Shown piece after piece: positions 44,000 to 51,687 of a DNA stretch of 51,687 nucleotides (the first letter of the stretch is position 1; each line of letters begins with the position of its first letter). The translations under genes and the position numbers were made by a program. The DNA lies in NCBI GenBank assembly GCA_947492745.1, contig CANLOE010000044.1:1-51687 (forward strand), read 5' to 3'. Origin of the DNA: an uncultured Cyclobacteriaceae bacterium (GTDB lineage Bacteria; Bacteroidota; Bacteroidia; Cytophagales; Cyclobacteriaceae). The notes under the pieces are model-generated. The model made no database searches. It saw only the letters and a list, made by a program, of their open reading frames with translations, and was not told the DNA's origin.

Positions 44000-44161
44000 T
44001 ATACAAACTTAGCTTTTAAAATCGCCTATCTTCCTGTTCATTTTGTTTCACTCTGCGTTGACCATCCTCGGGATAGCGCTGCTATCCCTGCGGTGTTCGC
44101 CTTGATTGAAAAAAAATGACCCGCGCAATCCTATACGACATTTAAAACCCAAATTTGTATT
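44000..44161 (-). mobile_element. Family A fold-back element (MITE-like), reverse orientation
   Basis: It begins TATACAAACTTAGC and ends CCCAAATTTGTAT, with core GGGATAGCGCTGCTATCCC. It lies exactly between two other fold-backs (43838-43999 and 44162-44330). Confidence 0.85.
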
Positions 44162-44330
44162 AAACCAAAAATGTCCATTAGAAAATCTATTCCGGGCTTA
44201 ACTGGCTTCAAATCAGTAAATGAATGCGTTTTTTGAATTCACCGTAGCGGTGCTACGCTGAACCCAAGAAAACGCCCTGATGTATTGCCATTTAAGTCCT
44301 CATGACGAAGTTCCAACGAACATTTTGTAT
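44162..44330 (-). repeat. Fold-back element of mixed family B/C type
   Basis: It begins AAACCAAAAATGTCCATTAG and carries the centre TTCACCGTAGCGGTGCTACG. Its right end (ATGACGAAGTTCCAACGAA) resembles the family B terminus, so it looks like a hybrid or ancestral form. Confidence 0.55.
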
Positions 44331-44372
44331 TAAACCCTCTTTACGAAGTTCCAACGCATGATTCATGTTAAA
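44331..44372 (-). repeat. Solo family B terminus
   Basis: TAAACCCTCTTTACGAAGTT through CGCATGATTCATGTTA is the reverse complement of the 44-bp family B end, with no element attached. Confidence 0.6.
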
Positions 44373-44693
44373 AAGACGAACTGCTTACCTTGGTTTTTTG
44401 TGATTATCTCTTTGTGTCGAAGACTTTTCTTTTAGATAGCCGTAAGGAACTCCCACTAGAGGAGTTCCCAATCGGTGAACTTGGGCATGACCATACCGAC
44501 ACTTTCTTTTTTTTTTCCGATTTGTACCCTGTATTTTTTTGCGAAACATCGCTAAAGGCATGCTGGAAGTGACTTTCACTGGGAAATACCTTGATTGCGT
44601 ACCGTCATTACCAATGAACATGGAATCTCATCCATCTAGGGGCGTGGACTGTTTATCGATATGGCCTATATTGGGTCCAATCTTCAAAAAAAT
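44373..44693. other. Intergenic region with one hairpin
   Basis: The only clear structure is the perfect hairpin GGAACTCC-cactaga-GGAGTTCC (44446-44468). A 78-codon minus-strand frame at 44385-44621 has no recognisable similarity and I do not call it. Confidence 0.4.
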
Positions 44694-44725
44694 TTTGCCC
44701 AAGTACATGCATTGTCCTACTTTTG
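44694..44725 (+). promoter_or_regulatory. Promoter of the gldA operon
   Basis: TTTG (44694-44697) and TACTTTTG (44718-44725) match the Bacteroidota -33 and -7 elements with a 20-bp spacer. The gldA ATG follows 16 nt after the -7 box, implying a very short leader. Confidence 0.65.
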
Positions 44726-44741
44726 TCGTTCACTCAGTGCT

Positions 44742-45674
44742 ATGTCGATAAAAGTACAGCATCTTACAAAAGTCTATGATTCGCAAAAAGCGGTGGATAA
44801 CATCTCCTTTGAAGTCAATGAAGGCGAAATACTGGGATTCCTAGGGCCGAACGGTGCTGGAAAATCCACAACGATGAAAATAGCCACTTGTTACCTGCCT
44901 CCCAGCGAAGGGACCATAGAGGTTCGTGGTTATGATGTACAGGATCATCCTATGACCGTACGGAAAAATATAGGTTACCTTCCCGAGAACAATCCTTTGT
45001 ATCTGGAAATGTATGTCAGAGAATACCTAGGTTTCGTAGGTAGATTACATGGGCTGAAAGGCAAGACACTTAAGCACAGGATTGAGGAAATGTTACAGCT
45101 CTGCGGCTTACTTAGAGAGCAGGGCAAGAAAGTCCAGGACCTGTCCAAAGGATACCGACAGCGTGTCGGATTAGCCCAAGCTTTAATACACGACCCCAAG
45201 GTATTGATTTTGGATGAGCCTACAACAGGGCTTGACCCGAATCAACTGGTAGAGATACGGAAGTTGATCAAGGACATCAGTGCGGACAAAACGGTTATCC
45301 TTTCGACACATATCATGCAAGAGGTGCAGGCGCTTTGTGACCGTGTGGTGGTCATTAATAAGGGGAAAATCGTAGCTGACGATAGTCTGACAACACTGAC
45401 ACAAGAAGGGGCCTCTTTTCAATATATCAGAGCGGAATTCGATAACCCGGTACCCCTAGCAGTGCTCAATGGCATACAAGGAGTACTCGATGTAAAGGAA
45501 GAAGGTGGTAGTATCTACCAACTTAAATCTAAGTCGACAATAGATATTCGGGCAGAAGTATTTCGATTTGCCGTAGCCCAGGATAGAATACTTTTAGGTC
45601 TACAATTGGAAAAATCTTCGATGGAAAATGTTTTCAGGACACTGACCCAACAGAAAGGAGGAGTGACGTCTTGA
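44742..45674 (+). CDS. gldA: Gliding-motility ABC transporter ATP-binding protein GldA
   Basis: About 310 residues from MSIKVQHLTKVYD; longer upstream frames run through the promoter. Walker A GPNGAGKST, signature SKGYRQRVGLAQA, Walker B VLILDEPTTGLDP and the switch His in LSTHIMQE are all present. With GldF and GldG, encoded directly behind it, it forms the ABC transporter required for gliding in Flavobacterium. The gldF start overlaps its stop by 4 nt. An ordinary ABC-2 exporter cannot be excluded, but the gene set argues for Gld. Confidence 0.88.
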   Translation: MSIKVQHLTKVYDSQKAVDNISFEVNEGEILGFLGPNGAGKSTTMKIATCYLPPSEGTIEVRGYDVQDHPMTVRKNIGYLPENNPLYLEMYVREYLGFVGRLHGLKGKTLKHRIEEMLQLCGLLREQGKKVQDLSKGYRQRVGLAQALIHDPKVLILDEPTTGLDPNQLVEIRKLIKDISADKTVILSTHIMQEVQALCDRVVVINKGKIVADDSLTTLTQEGASFQYIRAEFDNPVPLAVLNGIQGVLDVKEEGGSIYQLKSKSTIDIRAEVFRFAVAQDRILLGLQLEKSSMENVFRTLTQQKGGVTS

Positions 45675-46399
45675 TACAGATTTTGATAAAGGAAATCAAT
45701 AGTTTTCTCAACTCCTTGATAGCTTATATTGTCATAGGAGTATTCCTGACTGGCATAGGCTTGCTCATGTGGGTTTTCCCAGAGACCAGTATTCTCGAAT
45801 ACGGTTATGCGGACATGGCCACCTTGTTCGAACTTGGACCTTATGTGTTCATGTTTCTGATTCCCGCCATTACGATGAGGACGTTTGCGGAAGAAAGGAA
45901 ATCAGGGACCATAGAACTATTATTGACCCGCCCCTTGAGCGATTGGGAGATTATTTTGGGCAAGTATTTCTCCGGCTTTTTACTGGTATTGTTTTCCTTG
46001 ATACCCACATTCATCTACTGTTACTCCGTTTATCGACTGGGCAATCCGGAAGGTAATCTCGACTTGGCCGGTATAGCCGGTTCTTACGTAGGTATATCGC
46101 TTTTGGGCGGTGTGTTCACCGCTGTAGGTGTATTTGCTTCCTCCATTACCCACAATCAGATTGTAGCCTTCATTGTTGCTGTTTTCCTTTGCTTTATCTT
46201 TTACTCTGGATTTAGTTCTCTGGCCGCGGTCGATGTATGGGGTACTTGGTCACCAGTGTTGGAACAGATGGGCATACTGTACCATTACCGTGCCATGAGC
46301 AAAGGCTTGTTGGATACCCGCGATTTGATTTATTTTATCAGTGTTATCGGATTGATGTTGTTGTTCACTCATTTTATTTTGGGAAGTAGGAAATGGTGA
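45671..46399 (+). CDS. gldF: Gliding-motility ABC transporter permease GldF
   Basis: A 242-residue ABC-2-type permease with six predicted membrane helices and FAEERKSGTIELLLTRPLS, the usual cytoplasmic loop between helices 2 and 3. The start is a TTG overlapping the gldA stop (TTGA). It probably pairs with GldG in the membrane. Confidence 0.88.
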   Translation: MIQILIKEINSFLNSLIAYIVIGVFLTGIGLLMWVFPETSILEYGYADMATLFELGPYVFMFLIPAITMRTFAEERKSGTIELLLTRPLSDWEIILGKYFSGFLLVLFSLIPTFIYCYSVYRLGNPEGNLDLAGIAGSYVGISLLGGVFTAVGVFASSITHNQIVAFIVAVFLCFIFYSGFSSLAAVDVWGTWSPVLEQMGILYHYRAMSKGLLDTRDLIYFISVIGLMLLFTHFILGSRKW

Positions 46400-48093
46400 T
46401 ATTGGATAAAAAGAAAACGGGAGCCATTCTTACCCTATTGATAGGCATTGTGTCCATCATTTGGATAAATATGCTTGCACAGCGGAGTTTCCAGCGTATA
46501 GACCTAACGGAAGAGGGGCGCTACAGTATCAAGCCTGCCACAAAAACATTACTGGAAAATCTAGAGGACGTAGTATATATTGAGGTATACCTCACGGGAG
46601 AGCTGAACGCCGACTTTAAACGACTTCAACGCTCTATCAGAGAGACATTGGAGGAGTTTCGGGTACATGCGGGCAGTGACCTTCAGTACACCTTTGTCGA
46701 TCCCGCCCAGGCCGAAAGCGCCAAAGCTAGGAATGAGTTTATGGTAGAACTGGTGAATAAAGGGATAACGGCCACGAACCTATTTGACAATGAAGATGGA
46801 AAACGTACCGAGAAGTTGATCTTTCCCGGCGCTTTGGTCAGTTATAATGGTGCCGAGTCGGGAGTGATGTTACTAAAAGGTAATACATCGGCCACTGCCG
46901 TAGAGAAACTGAACCAGTCCATAGAAGGTCTGGAGTATGAGCTGGCATCGGTCATCGATCAGTTGACAAAGGTAGAGAAAGAGACTGTGGGATTTGTGAA
47001 AGGACATGGGGAACTGGATAGTCTAGACCTGATATCCCTTAAGAGCAGTCTGTATGAGTACTATAATATCGTGGATGTGGACCTTTCCAATAGAAAGAAC
47101 CTTGATAACAGTGCAGCCCTGATCATAGCCAAACCGACGCGCTCTTACCGTGAGCTGGAGAAGTATCATTTGGACCAATACCTCATGGAAGGGGGTAAGG
47201 CCATGTTTTTGATGGATATGCTCGATGCGAATATGGACAGTGCCTCTTCGGAGAGTAATTTTGCTTTTCCCTATCGCCTGAATATGGAGGACCAGCTCTT
47301 CCGCTATGGGATACGGATAAACAATGATCTGGTACAGGACAGGACTTCTTTGGGCTTCCCTATCAATGTAGGAAATATAGGAGATCAGCCCCAGATACGC
47401 ATGATGCCATGGGCCTTCTATCCATTGATCAACCGTTACGCAGATCATCCAATAGTAAAGAACTTGGATGCTGTCAGTACAAAATTCATCAGTACGCTGG
47501 ATACGGTAAAGGCCGAAGGGGTCAAAAAGACTCCTTTGATGTTTACATCGGATTATACCAGAATTGTCAGCGCGCCTGTAAAAGTCTCCCTCAATGACCT
47601 TCGTAAGAATTTAGGTCCGGAAAAGTTCAACCGTAAAAATTTGCCCCTTGCTTATTTATTGGAAGGTAACTTTACTTCCCTGTACAAGAATCGTTTTCTA
47701 CCCGAAGGCGCGAAAGGCCCCGCAAAACAAGTGAGTGCAGATACTAAAATAATCGTGGTCGGTGATGGTGATTTTGTGAAGAACGAACTGGACCCAAGAA
47801 CAGGTAAGGTACTGCCTCTGGGAAAAGAGCCTTTTGCCAAGGTCAGTTTTGCCAATGAAGGGTTTATGTTAAATGCCCTGTCCTATCTTATCGAAGGAGA
47901 AGGCTTGATTACCGCAAGGGCCAATGAGGTAAGAATAAGGCCTCTGGACAAAGTGAAGGCCGATAAGGAAAAGCTCTATTGGCAGGTACTGAACTTACTG
48001 GCACCCTTGGTCATTATGTTGCTTTATGGCTTTTTACGCTATTTTATGAGAAAGAGGAAGTATGTAGGTCCCCAAACTTTACCTCGCTCATGA
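46393..48093 (+). CDS. gldG: Gliding-motility ABC transporter auxiliary protein GldG
   Basis: A 566-residue membrane-anchored protein: an N-terminal helix (about 9-28), a large periplasmic region with LTEEGRYSIKPATKTLLENL and the auxiliary-domain block FVKGHGELDSLDL, then a C-terminal helix (about 530-552). In gldF/gldG systems this region resembles IFT52/GldG-type domains. The start overlaps gldF by 7 nt. Confidence 0.88.
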   Translation: MVILDKKKTGAILTLLIGIVSIIWINMLAQRSFQRIDLTEEGRYSIKPATKTLLENLEDVVYIEVYLTGELNADFKRLQRSIRETLEEFRVHAGSDLQYTFVDPAQAESAKARNEFMVELVNKGITATNLFDNEDGKRTEKLIFPGALVSYNGAESGVMLLKGNTSATAVEKLNQSIEGLEYELASVIDQLTKVEKETVGFVKGHGELDSLDLISLKSSLYEYYNIVDVDLSNRKNLDNSAALIIAKPTRSYRELEKYHLDQYLMEGGKAMFLMDMLDANMDSASSESNFAFPYRLNMEDQLFRYGIRINNDLVQDRTSLGFPINVGNIGDQPQIRMMPWAFYPLINRYADHPIVKNLDAVSTKFISTLDTVKAEGVKKTPLMFTSDYTRIVSAPVKVSLNDLRKNLGPEKFNRKNLPLAYLLEGNFTSLYKNRFLPEGAKGPAKQVSADTKIIVVGDGDFVKNELDPRTGKVLPLGKEPFAKVSFANEGFMLNALSYLIEGEGLITARANEVRIRPLDKVKADKEKLYWQVLNLLAPLVIMLLYGFLRYFMRKRKYVGPQTLPRS

Positions 48094-49055
48094 GCAAACA
48101 AAGGAAAAAGAATATACGACTACTAGTGGTCCTTTTGGGGTTATCGCTACTGACTGTTGCTACCTACTTCTTGGGTGGAAGAGAAACCAAATCGGATGTG
48201 GACAAAAACCTGTTCCATTTAGAGGACCTTTCGACCATCGATGCTTTCGAGTTGAAGTATGCGGATGGACAATCGATGACGCTGACCTATGACATTGGAA
48301 GTTGGAAAATCAATGATAGCGTAGAGGCGGATAGGACCAAAATAGATATACTCTTTGCCATTTTAGATCAAGTTCAGGTACGACGTCCCGTAAGTAAGGC
48401 TCAACAGGAAGAGATAGAAAAACAACTGGCCGAAAGTGGAGTACAGGTCAAGGTCTATAGTGGCGAGCAACTGGATATGGCCTTTGTTGCCGGGGGCAAC
48501 GTAGGAAAGACACTGGCTTATTTCAAACCCTTATCCGAAGACCCCACTATACCCTATGTCGTTAATATTCCGGGCTATAGAAACTATGTGTCGGGACTAT
48601 TTGAAATGAACCAAGAGGAGTGGAGGGATAAACTGGTATTTGGTACTACCAACTGGTCTACACTGGAGCAGGTCACTGTGCGCTACCCCGATATCGACTC
48701 TGCCGGATTCGAAATTGTTTATGATGAACGCAACTATACTATAGCCGGGATGCCGAAGCCCGATACGACCAAGTTGTTTGATTTTCTGGACAATGTGTCC
48801 TATTTGAAAGTAAATCGGTACATTGATATTGAAAATACACCCACTTATGACAGTCTCTCGCGGGGAACACATATGGCATCGATCAAGGTTCAGGATTTGG
48901 GAAAAGAGGGAGTCGAGCTATTGTTCTTCCCCTATCATGCCGGAGGACAATTTGCTTTGGGCAGTATCAACGATAAGGATTGGGCGCTTTTTGATGCCCG
49001 TCAGGTGCGAGCGCTACTGCTCCACCGTCAGGACTTTAGGGAAGAAAAAGAATAG
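48090..49055 (+). CDS. DUF4340-domain membrane-anchored protein
   Basis: About 321 residues from an ATG overlapping the gldG stop (ATGA). One N-terminal membrane helix (about 9-29) precedes a periplasmic region with repeated beta-type segments (DAFELKYADGQSMTLTYD; VRRPVSKAQQEEIEKQLAES). DUF4340 proteins are regularly encoded behind GldG-type auxiliary proteins, so it is probably a further subunit of the same transporter. Function otherwise unknown. Confidence 0.75.
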   Translation: MSKQRKKNIRLLVVLLGLSLLTVATYFLGGRETKSDVDKNLFHLEDLSTIDAFELKYADGQSMTLTYDIGSWKINDSVEADRTKIDILFAILDQVQVRRPVSKAQQEEIEKQLAESGVQVKVYSGEQLDMAFVAGGNVGKTLAYFKPLSEDPTIPYVVNIPGYRNYVSGLFEMNQEEWRDKLVFGTTNWSTLEQVTVRYPDIDSAGFEIVYDERNYTIAGMPKPDTTKLFDFLDNVSYLKVNRYIDIENTPTYDSLSRGTHMASIKVQDLGKEGVELLFFPYHAGGQFALGSINDKDWALFDARQVRALLLHRQDFREEKE

Positions 49056-49215
49056 CTATGTACGGATATGCGATTAGTGAGGTGCCATGGATGAAAAAAA
49101 GGACTACTCGTAACGGTGAAAATATCCTTTATCAAAGCAGATTATTGCATGGATTGTAATATTTATTTTTAACTTTACCCTTTATTAACCAAAGCTTAGA
49201 ACTTACATACCTCTT

Positions 49216-50340
49216 ATGAAATTTATCGTTTCTTCTGCGACACTTTTAAAACAGCTGTCTGCAATCAATGGTGTGATCACGACCAATCCTGTGGTGCCGA
49301 TTTTGGAAAATTTTCTTTTTGAAATCAACGATGGTATGTTGACTGTGACCGCTTCGGATCTACAGACATCCATGATTACAGAGCTGGAAGTAGAGTCCAA
49401 AGAAAGTGGTAATATCGCTGTACCCGCGAAGATATTGTTGGATACCCTCAAGAACCTTCCCGAACAGCCCGTTACCTTTTCTGTTGATGAAGAGACCTAT
49501 AGTGTAGAGATCAGTTCTGATAATGGACGCTACAAATTGGCCGGGGAAAATGCGACCGACTTTCCAAAAGTCCCTGAAGTGAGCAATGATTTTTCAGTGG
49601 ATATGTCCACCGAGGTACTTTCAAACGCTATAAACAACACTATTTTTGCTACGAGCAATGATGAGTTAAGACCTGCTATGACGGGAGTCTACCTCAACCT
49701 TGCAGATACCAATACCACTTTTGTAGCGACGGACGGGCATCGTCTGATCCGGTATCGAAGGGTAGATGTAGCCTCTGAAAATGGGAATACCATCATTATC
49801 CCCCGTAAGGCCCTGAACCTACTCAAGACCACCTTGCCCTCAGAAAATACCAACGTATCCGTAGAGTTCAACGTATCCAATGCCTTTTTCAGATTCAGTA
49901 ATATAAAAATGATCTGCCGTCTTATCGATGAACGTTTTCCTGATTATGAGAATGTAATACCGCTGGACAATAACAATAATATGGTCATCGATCGTATGGA
50001 ACTACTCAGTTCTCTGCGTAGGATAGCCATATACGCTAATAAAACGACCCATCAGGTGCGCTTGAAAATAACAGGTAGTGAACTTCAGGTATCTGCCGAA
50101 GACTTGGATTTTGCTAATGAGGCAAACGAAAGGCTCTCTTGTGAACACGATGGAGAAGATATCGAAATCGGATTCAATGCTCGTTTTCTAGTGGAGATGC
50201 TCAATAACCTAGATGCCAAGAAAATCGAATTGCAGCTATCCGCTCCCAACAAGGCCGGTCTTATTGTTCCATTCGAGAAAGAAGATAATGAGGATATACT
50301 GATGCTCGTCATGCCCGTTATGCTGAACAATTACGTCTAG
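49216..50340 (+). CDS. dnaN: DNA polymerase III sliding clamp (beta subunit)
   Basis: A 374-residue protein with three repeats of the clamp fold. MKFIVSSATLLKQLSAINGV starts it, TDGHRLIRYR is the conserved central motif, and LMLVMPVML-NNYV ends it in the usual place. It encircles DNA and tethers polymerases. It is not next to dnaA here. A 160-nt gap precedes it; TAACTTTA near 49170 may be a weak -7 box. Confidence 0.97.
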   Translation: MKFIVSSATLLKQLSAINGVITTNPVVPILENFLFEINDGMLTVTASDLQTSMITELEVESKESGNIAVPAKILLDTLKNLPEQPVTFSVDEETYSVEISSDNGRYKLAGENATDFPKVPEVSNDFSVDMSTEVLSNAINNTIFATSNDELRPAMTGVYLNLADTNTTFVATDGHRLIRYRRVDVASENGNTIIIPRKALNLLKTTLPSENTNVSVEFNVSNAFFRFSNIKMICRLIDERFPDYENVIPLDNNNNMVIDRMELLSSLRRIAIYANKTTHQVRLKITGSELQVSAEDLDFANEANERLSCEHDGEDIEIGFNARFLVEMLNNLDAKKIELQLSAPNKAGLIVPFEKEDNEDILMLVMPVMLNNYV

Positions 50341-50571
50341 TTACGAACAACTTCTTTGTCATCGGATTGCATCCGATCTATCGCTATCATAAGAACAATG
50401 GGAGACGTTGTATCTCGACCACTTTGTCAAGTGTTCACTCTACAGGCTAGGGTCAACTTAGGGCTTATTGTTTCTTTCAAAAATTTTCTGGACAATGGAT
50501 TTGCGAGCGAGTCAATCCAATAAATAAGTGCCATTATACAGGCTATAATCTGATGAATGGTGTATTTGTCA

Positions 50572-50609
50572 AATCCTAAAGAAACCTTTAGGATTGAGTA
50601 TGCTTTTTT
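50572..50609 (+). terminator. Likely rho-independent terminator downstream of dnaN
   Basis: The perfect 10-bp stem AATCCTAAAG / CTTTAGGATT with loop AAAC is followed after 8 nt by six Ts. It lies about 230 nt after the dnaN stop. Nothing else is recognised in 50341-50571; a second small hairpin (GTGGCTG/CAGCCAC) is at about 50705-50720. Confidence 0.55.
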
Positions 50610-50750
50610 CTCATCATTAGATTCTCATTATCCATCTTCTTTCGCCATCGAATAACTGTAAAGAACATCATTTCCCAATCGATGAATACCTAATGCCAAG
50701 AAATGTGGCTGTCCAGCCACAAAATGCCCGCAGCCTCTACAAATTTTGAT

Positions 50751-50925
50751 TTAACCCAAAATAATCAATAGCCTTCCTATTACGAGTATAAATTGTTTCA
50801 AAATCAGCTGTTTTACGCTATGCAGGTTCGTCACCCTAATGATACAAGGGCCTCCTCACCTAAACCGTTGATTTTATTGTAATTATGCTCTCATCATGAA
50901 ATCCTATTGACCATTTTGGGATGAT
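50751..50925 (+). repeat. Family D fold-back element
   Basis: It begins TTAACCCAAAATAATCAATAG and ends CTATTGACCATTTTGGGATG. Uninterrupted, so it shows what the copy at 4394-4730 looked like before the family A insertion. Confidence 0.8.
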
Positions 50926-50981
50926 ATAATATTTTCAGGAAACAGTGCCTTTGTTTTTATAAGAGTATGAGTAATACAGAT

Positions 50982-51557
50982 TTACATTTTTAATGTCGCA
51001 TTGAAACATTTCATATAATGGTGGTTTGATGTGATTTCCATTATGGTTTTCCTACTCATTTCCCTGACGTTATCATACAGCCATTCCCTTAGTTTTTCCA
51101 TGTCCTTGAAGACCTTGTTCTTGAAGCGTTGCTTGATATGTTTCCAGACCTGTTCGCAAGGATTGAGTTCTGGTGTGTAGGGCGGTATGTTGATCAGGAA
51201 AATGTTATGGGGCACCTTTATCTTCTTTGTGGAATGGAAGCCCGCGTTATCGATGACCAATACCTTGAACACCTCTGGCCTGTGTTGCGATATTCCTTTC
51301 AGGTAAGCTTCGAATATCTTTGTGGATACCCCTTCGACCTCCCAGACGAAGCTGTCCCCATCTATGGGAGAGTAGGCCCCGTACAGGTATGTGGCCGAGA
51401 AACGGTGCTGGTAATCTATCACAGGGGTCACCCCTTTGGCGGCGATACAGGAACCCAGATGGCTCATCAGTCCGAACCTGCTCTCGTCCTGAAAGTAGAG
51501 GTTCATCTCTTCAAACCCCTTTTCCTCAGCTTCTTGAGCGGCAAGATCAGCAAAGTG
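50982..51557 (-). CDS. IS630-family transposase, DDE catalytic part
   Basis: The frame is open from about 51563. It reads LPHFADLAAQEAEEKGFEEM, then the DDE_3 domain with Asp in YFQDESRFG, Asp in LVIDNAGFH and Glu in PPYTPELNPCEQVW; the spacing of the last two fits IS630. It cuts and joins at TA dinucleotides. The first in-frame ATG is at 51506, but the true protein probably starts in the other frame upstream and reaches this one by a shift. Confidence 0.85.
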   Translation of the reverse strand, partial: HFADLAAQEAEEKGFEEMNLYFQDESRFGLMSHLGSCIAAKGVTPVIDYQHRFSATYLYGAYSPIDGDSFVWEVEGVSTKIFEAYLKGISQHRPEVFKVLVIDNAGFHSTKKIKVPHNIFLINIPPYTPELNPCEQVWKHIKQRFKNKVFKDMEKLREWLYDNVREMSRKTIMEITSNHHYMKCFNATLKM

Positions 51558-51687
51558 GGGCAGTTTTTAAAAAGGCCTCAATGGCCCCGGGCTCTTTGTT
51601 CACATGGCTCTTGCGCGGCCGTTTGACCTTCGAACCGAAGTGCTGTCTGAGGTAACCTCGGATACGGTGGTAGGAAACCTGCTTCCC
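51547..51687 (-). CDS. IS630-family transposase, N-terminal part (incomplete)
   Basis: 46 residues from the window edge to a stop: VSYHRIRGYLRQHFGSKVKR, then RPRKSHVNKEPGAIEAFLK, the winged-helix and linker region that precedes DDE_3. The match continues in the +1 frame after the run TTTTTAAAAA (51564-51573). This is either programmed frameshifting or an inactivating indel. Confidence 0.7.
   Translation of the reverse strand, partial: GKQVSYHRIRGYLRQHFGSKVKRPRKSHVNKEPGAIEAFLKTAPLC

Larger units (their letters stand above)
50972..51687 (-). mobile_element. IS630-family insertion sequence, right-truncated by the window edge
   Basis: The left end is at about 50972 (TAATACAGATTTACATTTTT). The transposase stop codon lies only about ten bases inside it. 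The end matches the family A terminus at roughly 24 of 30 positions by eye. Two reading frames (51547-51687 and 50982-51557) make up the transposase. Confidence 0.75.

Noticed and set aside
44385-44621. 78-codon minus-strand frame upstream of gldA
   Set aside because: No similarity recognised, basic low-complexity stretch from a poly-A/T tract, and a strong hairpin lies within it.

Overview
The window is chromosomal DNA from a gliding-lineage member of the Bacteroidota. Evidence: a subtilase with a type IX secretion sorting tail, gldA-gldF-gldG, promoter -7 boxes of the form TAnnTTTG, a 13-gene dcw cluster in Bacteroidota order without murF or ddl, and a MurE with the DNPR motif of meso-diaminopimelate ligases. 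I cannot fix the order or genus from sequence alone.

Layout. (1) 1-9141 is accessory: an MGMT/ATL-like small protein, a membrane J-domain protein, a thioredoxin-fold lipoprotein and a secreted subtilase, all on the minus strand, separated by long stretches filled with palindromic repeats. (2) 9142-25070 is the division and cell-wall cluster mraZ-rsmH-ftsL-ftsI-murE-mraY-murD-ftsW-murG-murC-ftsQ-ftsA-ftsZ on the plus strand, headed by three 10-bp MraZ-type operator repeats. (3) 25071-31697 is an accessory island on the minus strand (RidA-like protein, two alpha/beta hydrolases, two tautomerase-superfamily proteins, a Crp-type regulator) with several truncated genes and many repeats. (4) 31698-41794 holds murI followed by nuoH-I-J-K-L-M-N, the membrane arm of complex I plus NuoI; nuoA-G are not here. 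(5) purF, a repeat-filled gap, then gldA-gldF-gldG-DUF4340 and dnaN. (6) The right edge enters an IS630-family insertion sequence.

Two non-coding systems stand out. First, ftsA and ftsZ each carry the same 11-nt leader motif AACAACCACTA exactly 12 nt before the ATG. Just after ftsZ lie three stem-loops with a 98-99 nt period; their stems differ in sequence but still pair, while their loops keep the exact reverse complement of that motif. Read on one strand this looks like an antisense array, on the other like a decoy (sponge) RNA for a factor that binds the two leaders. Second, the gaps are populated by 160-175 bp fold-back elements of at least four related families (called A-D here). Family A ends resemble the terminus of the IS630 element at the right edge, so A is probably a MITE moved by that transposase; two A insertions sit inside other fold-backs, and several gene remnants end at fold-back boundaries.

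All similarity statements were made by eye; no database search or folding program was run.
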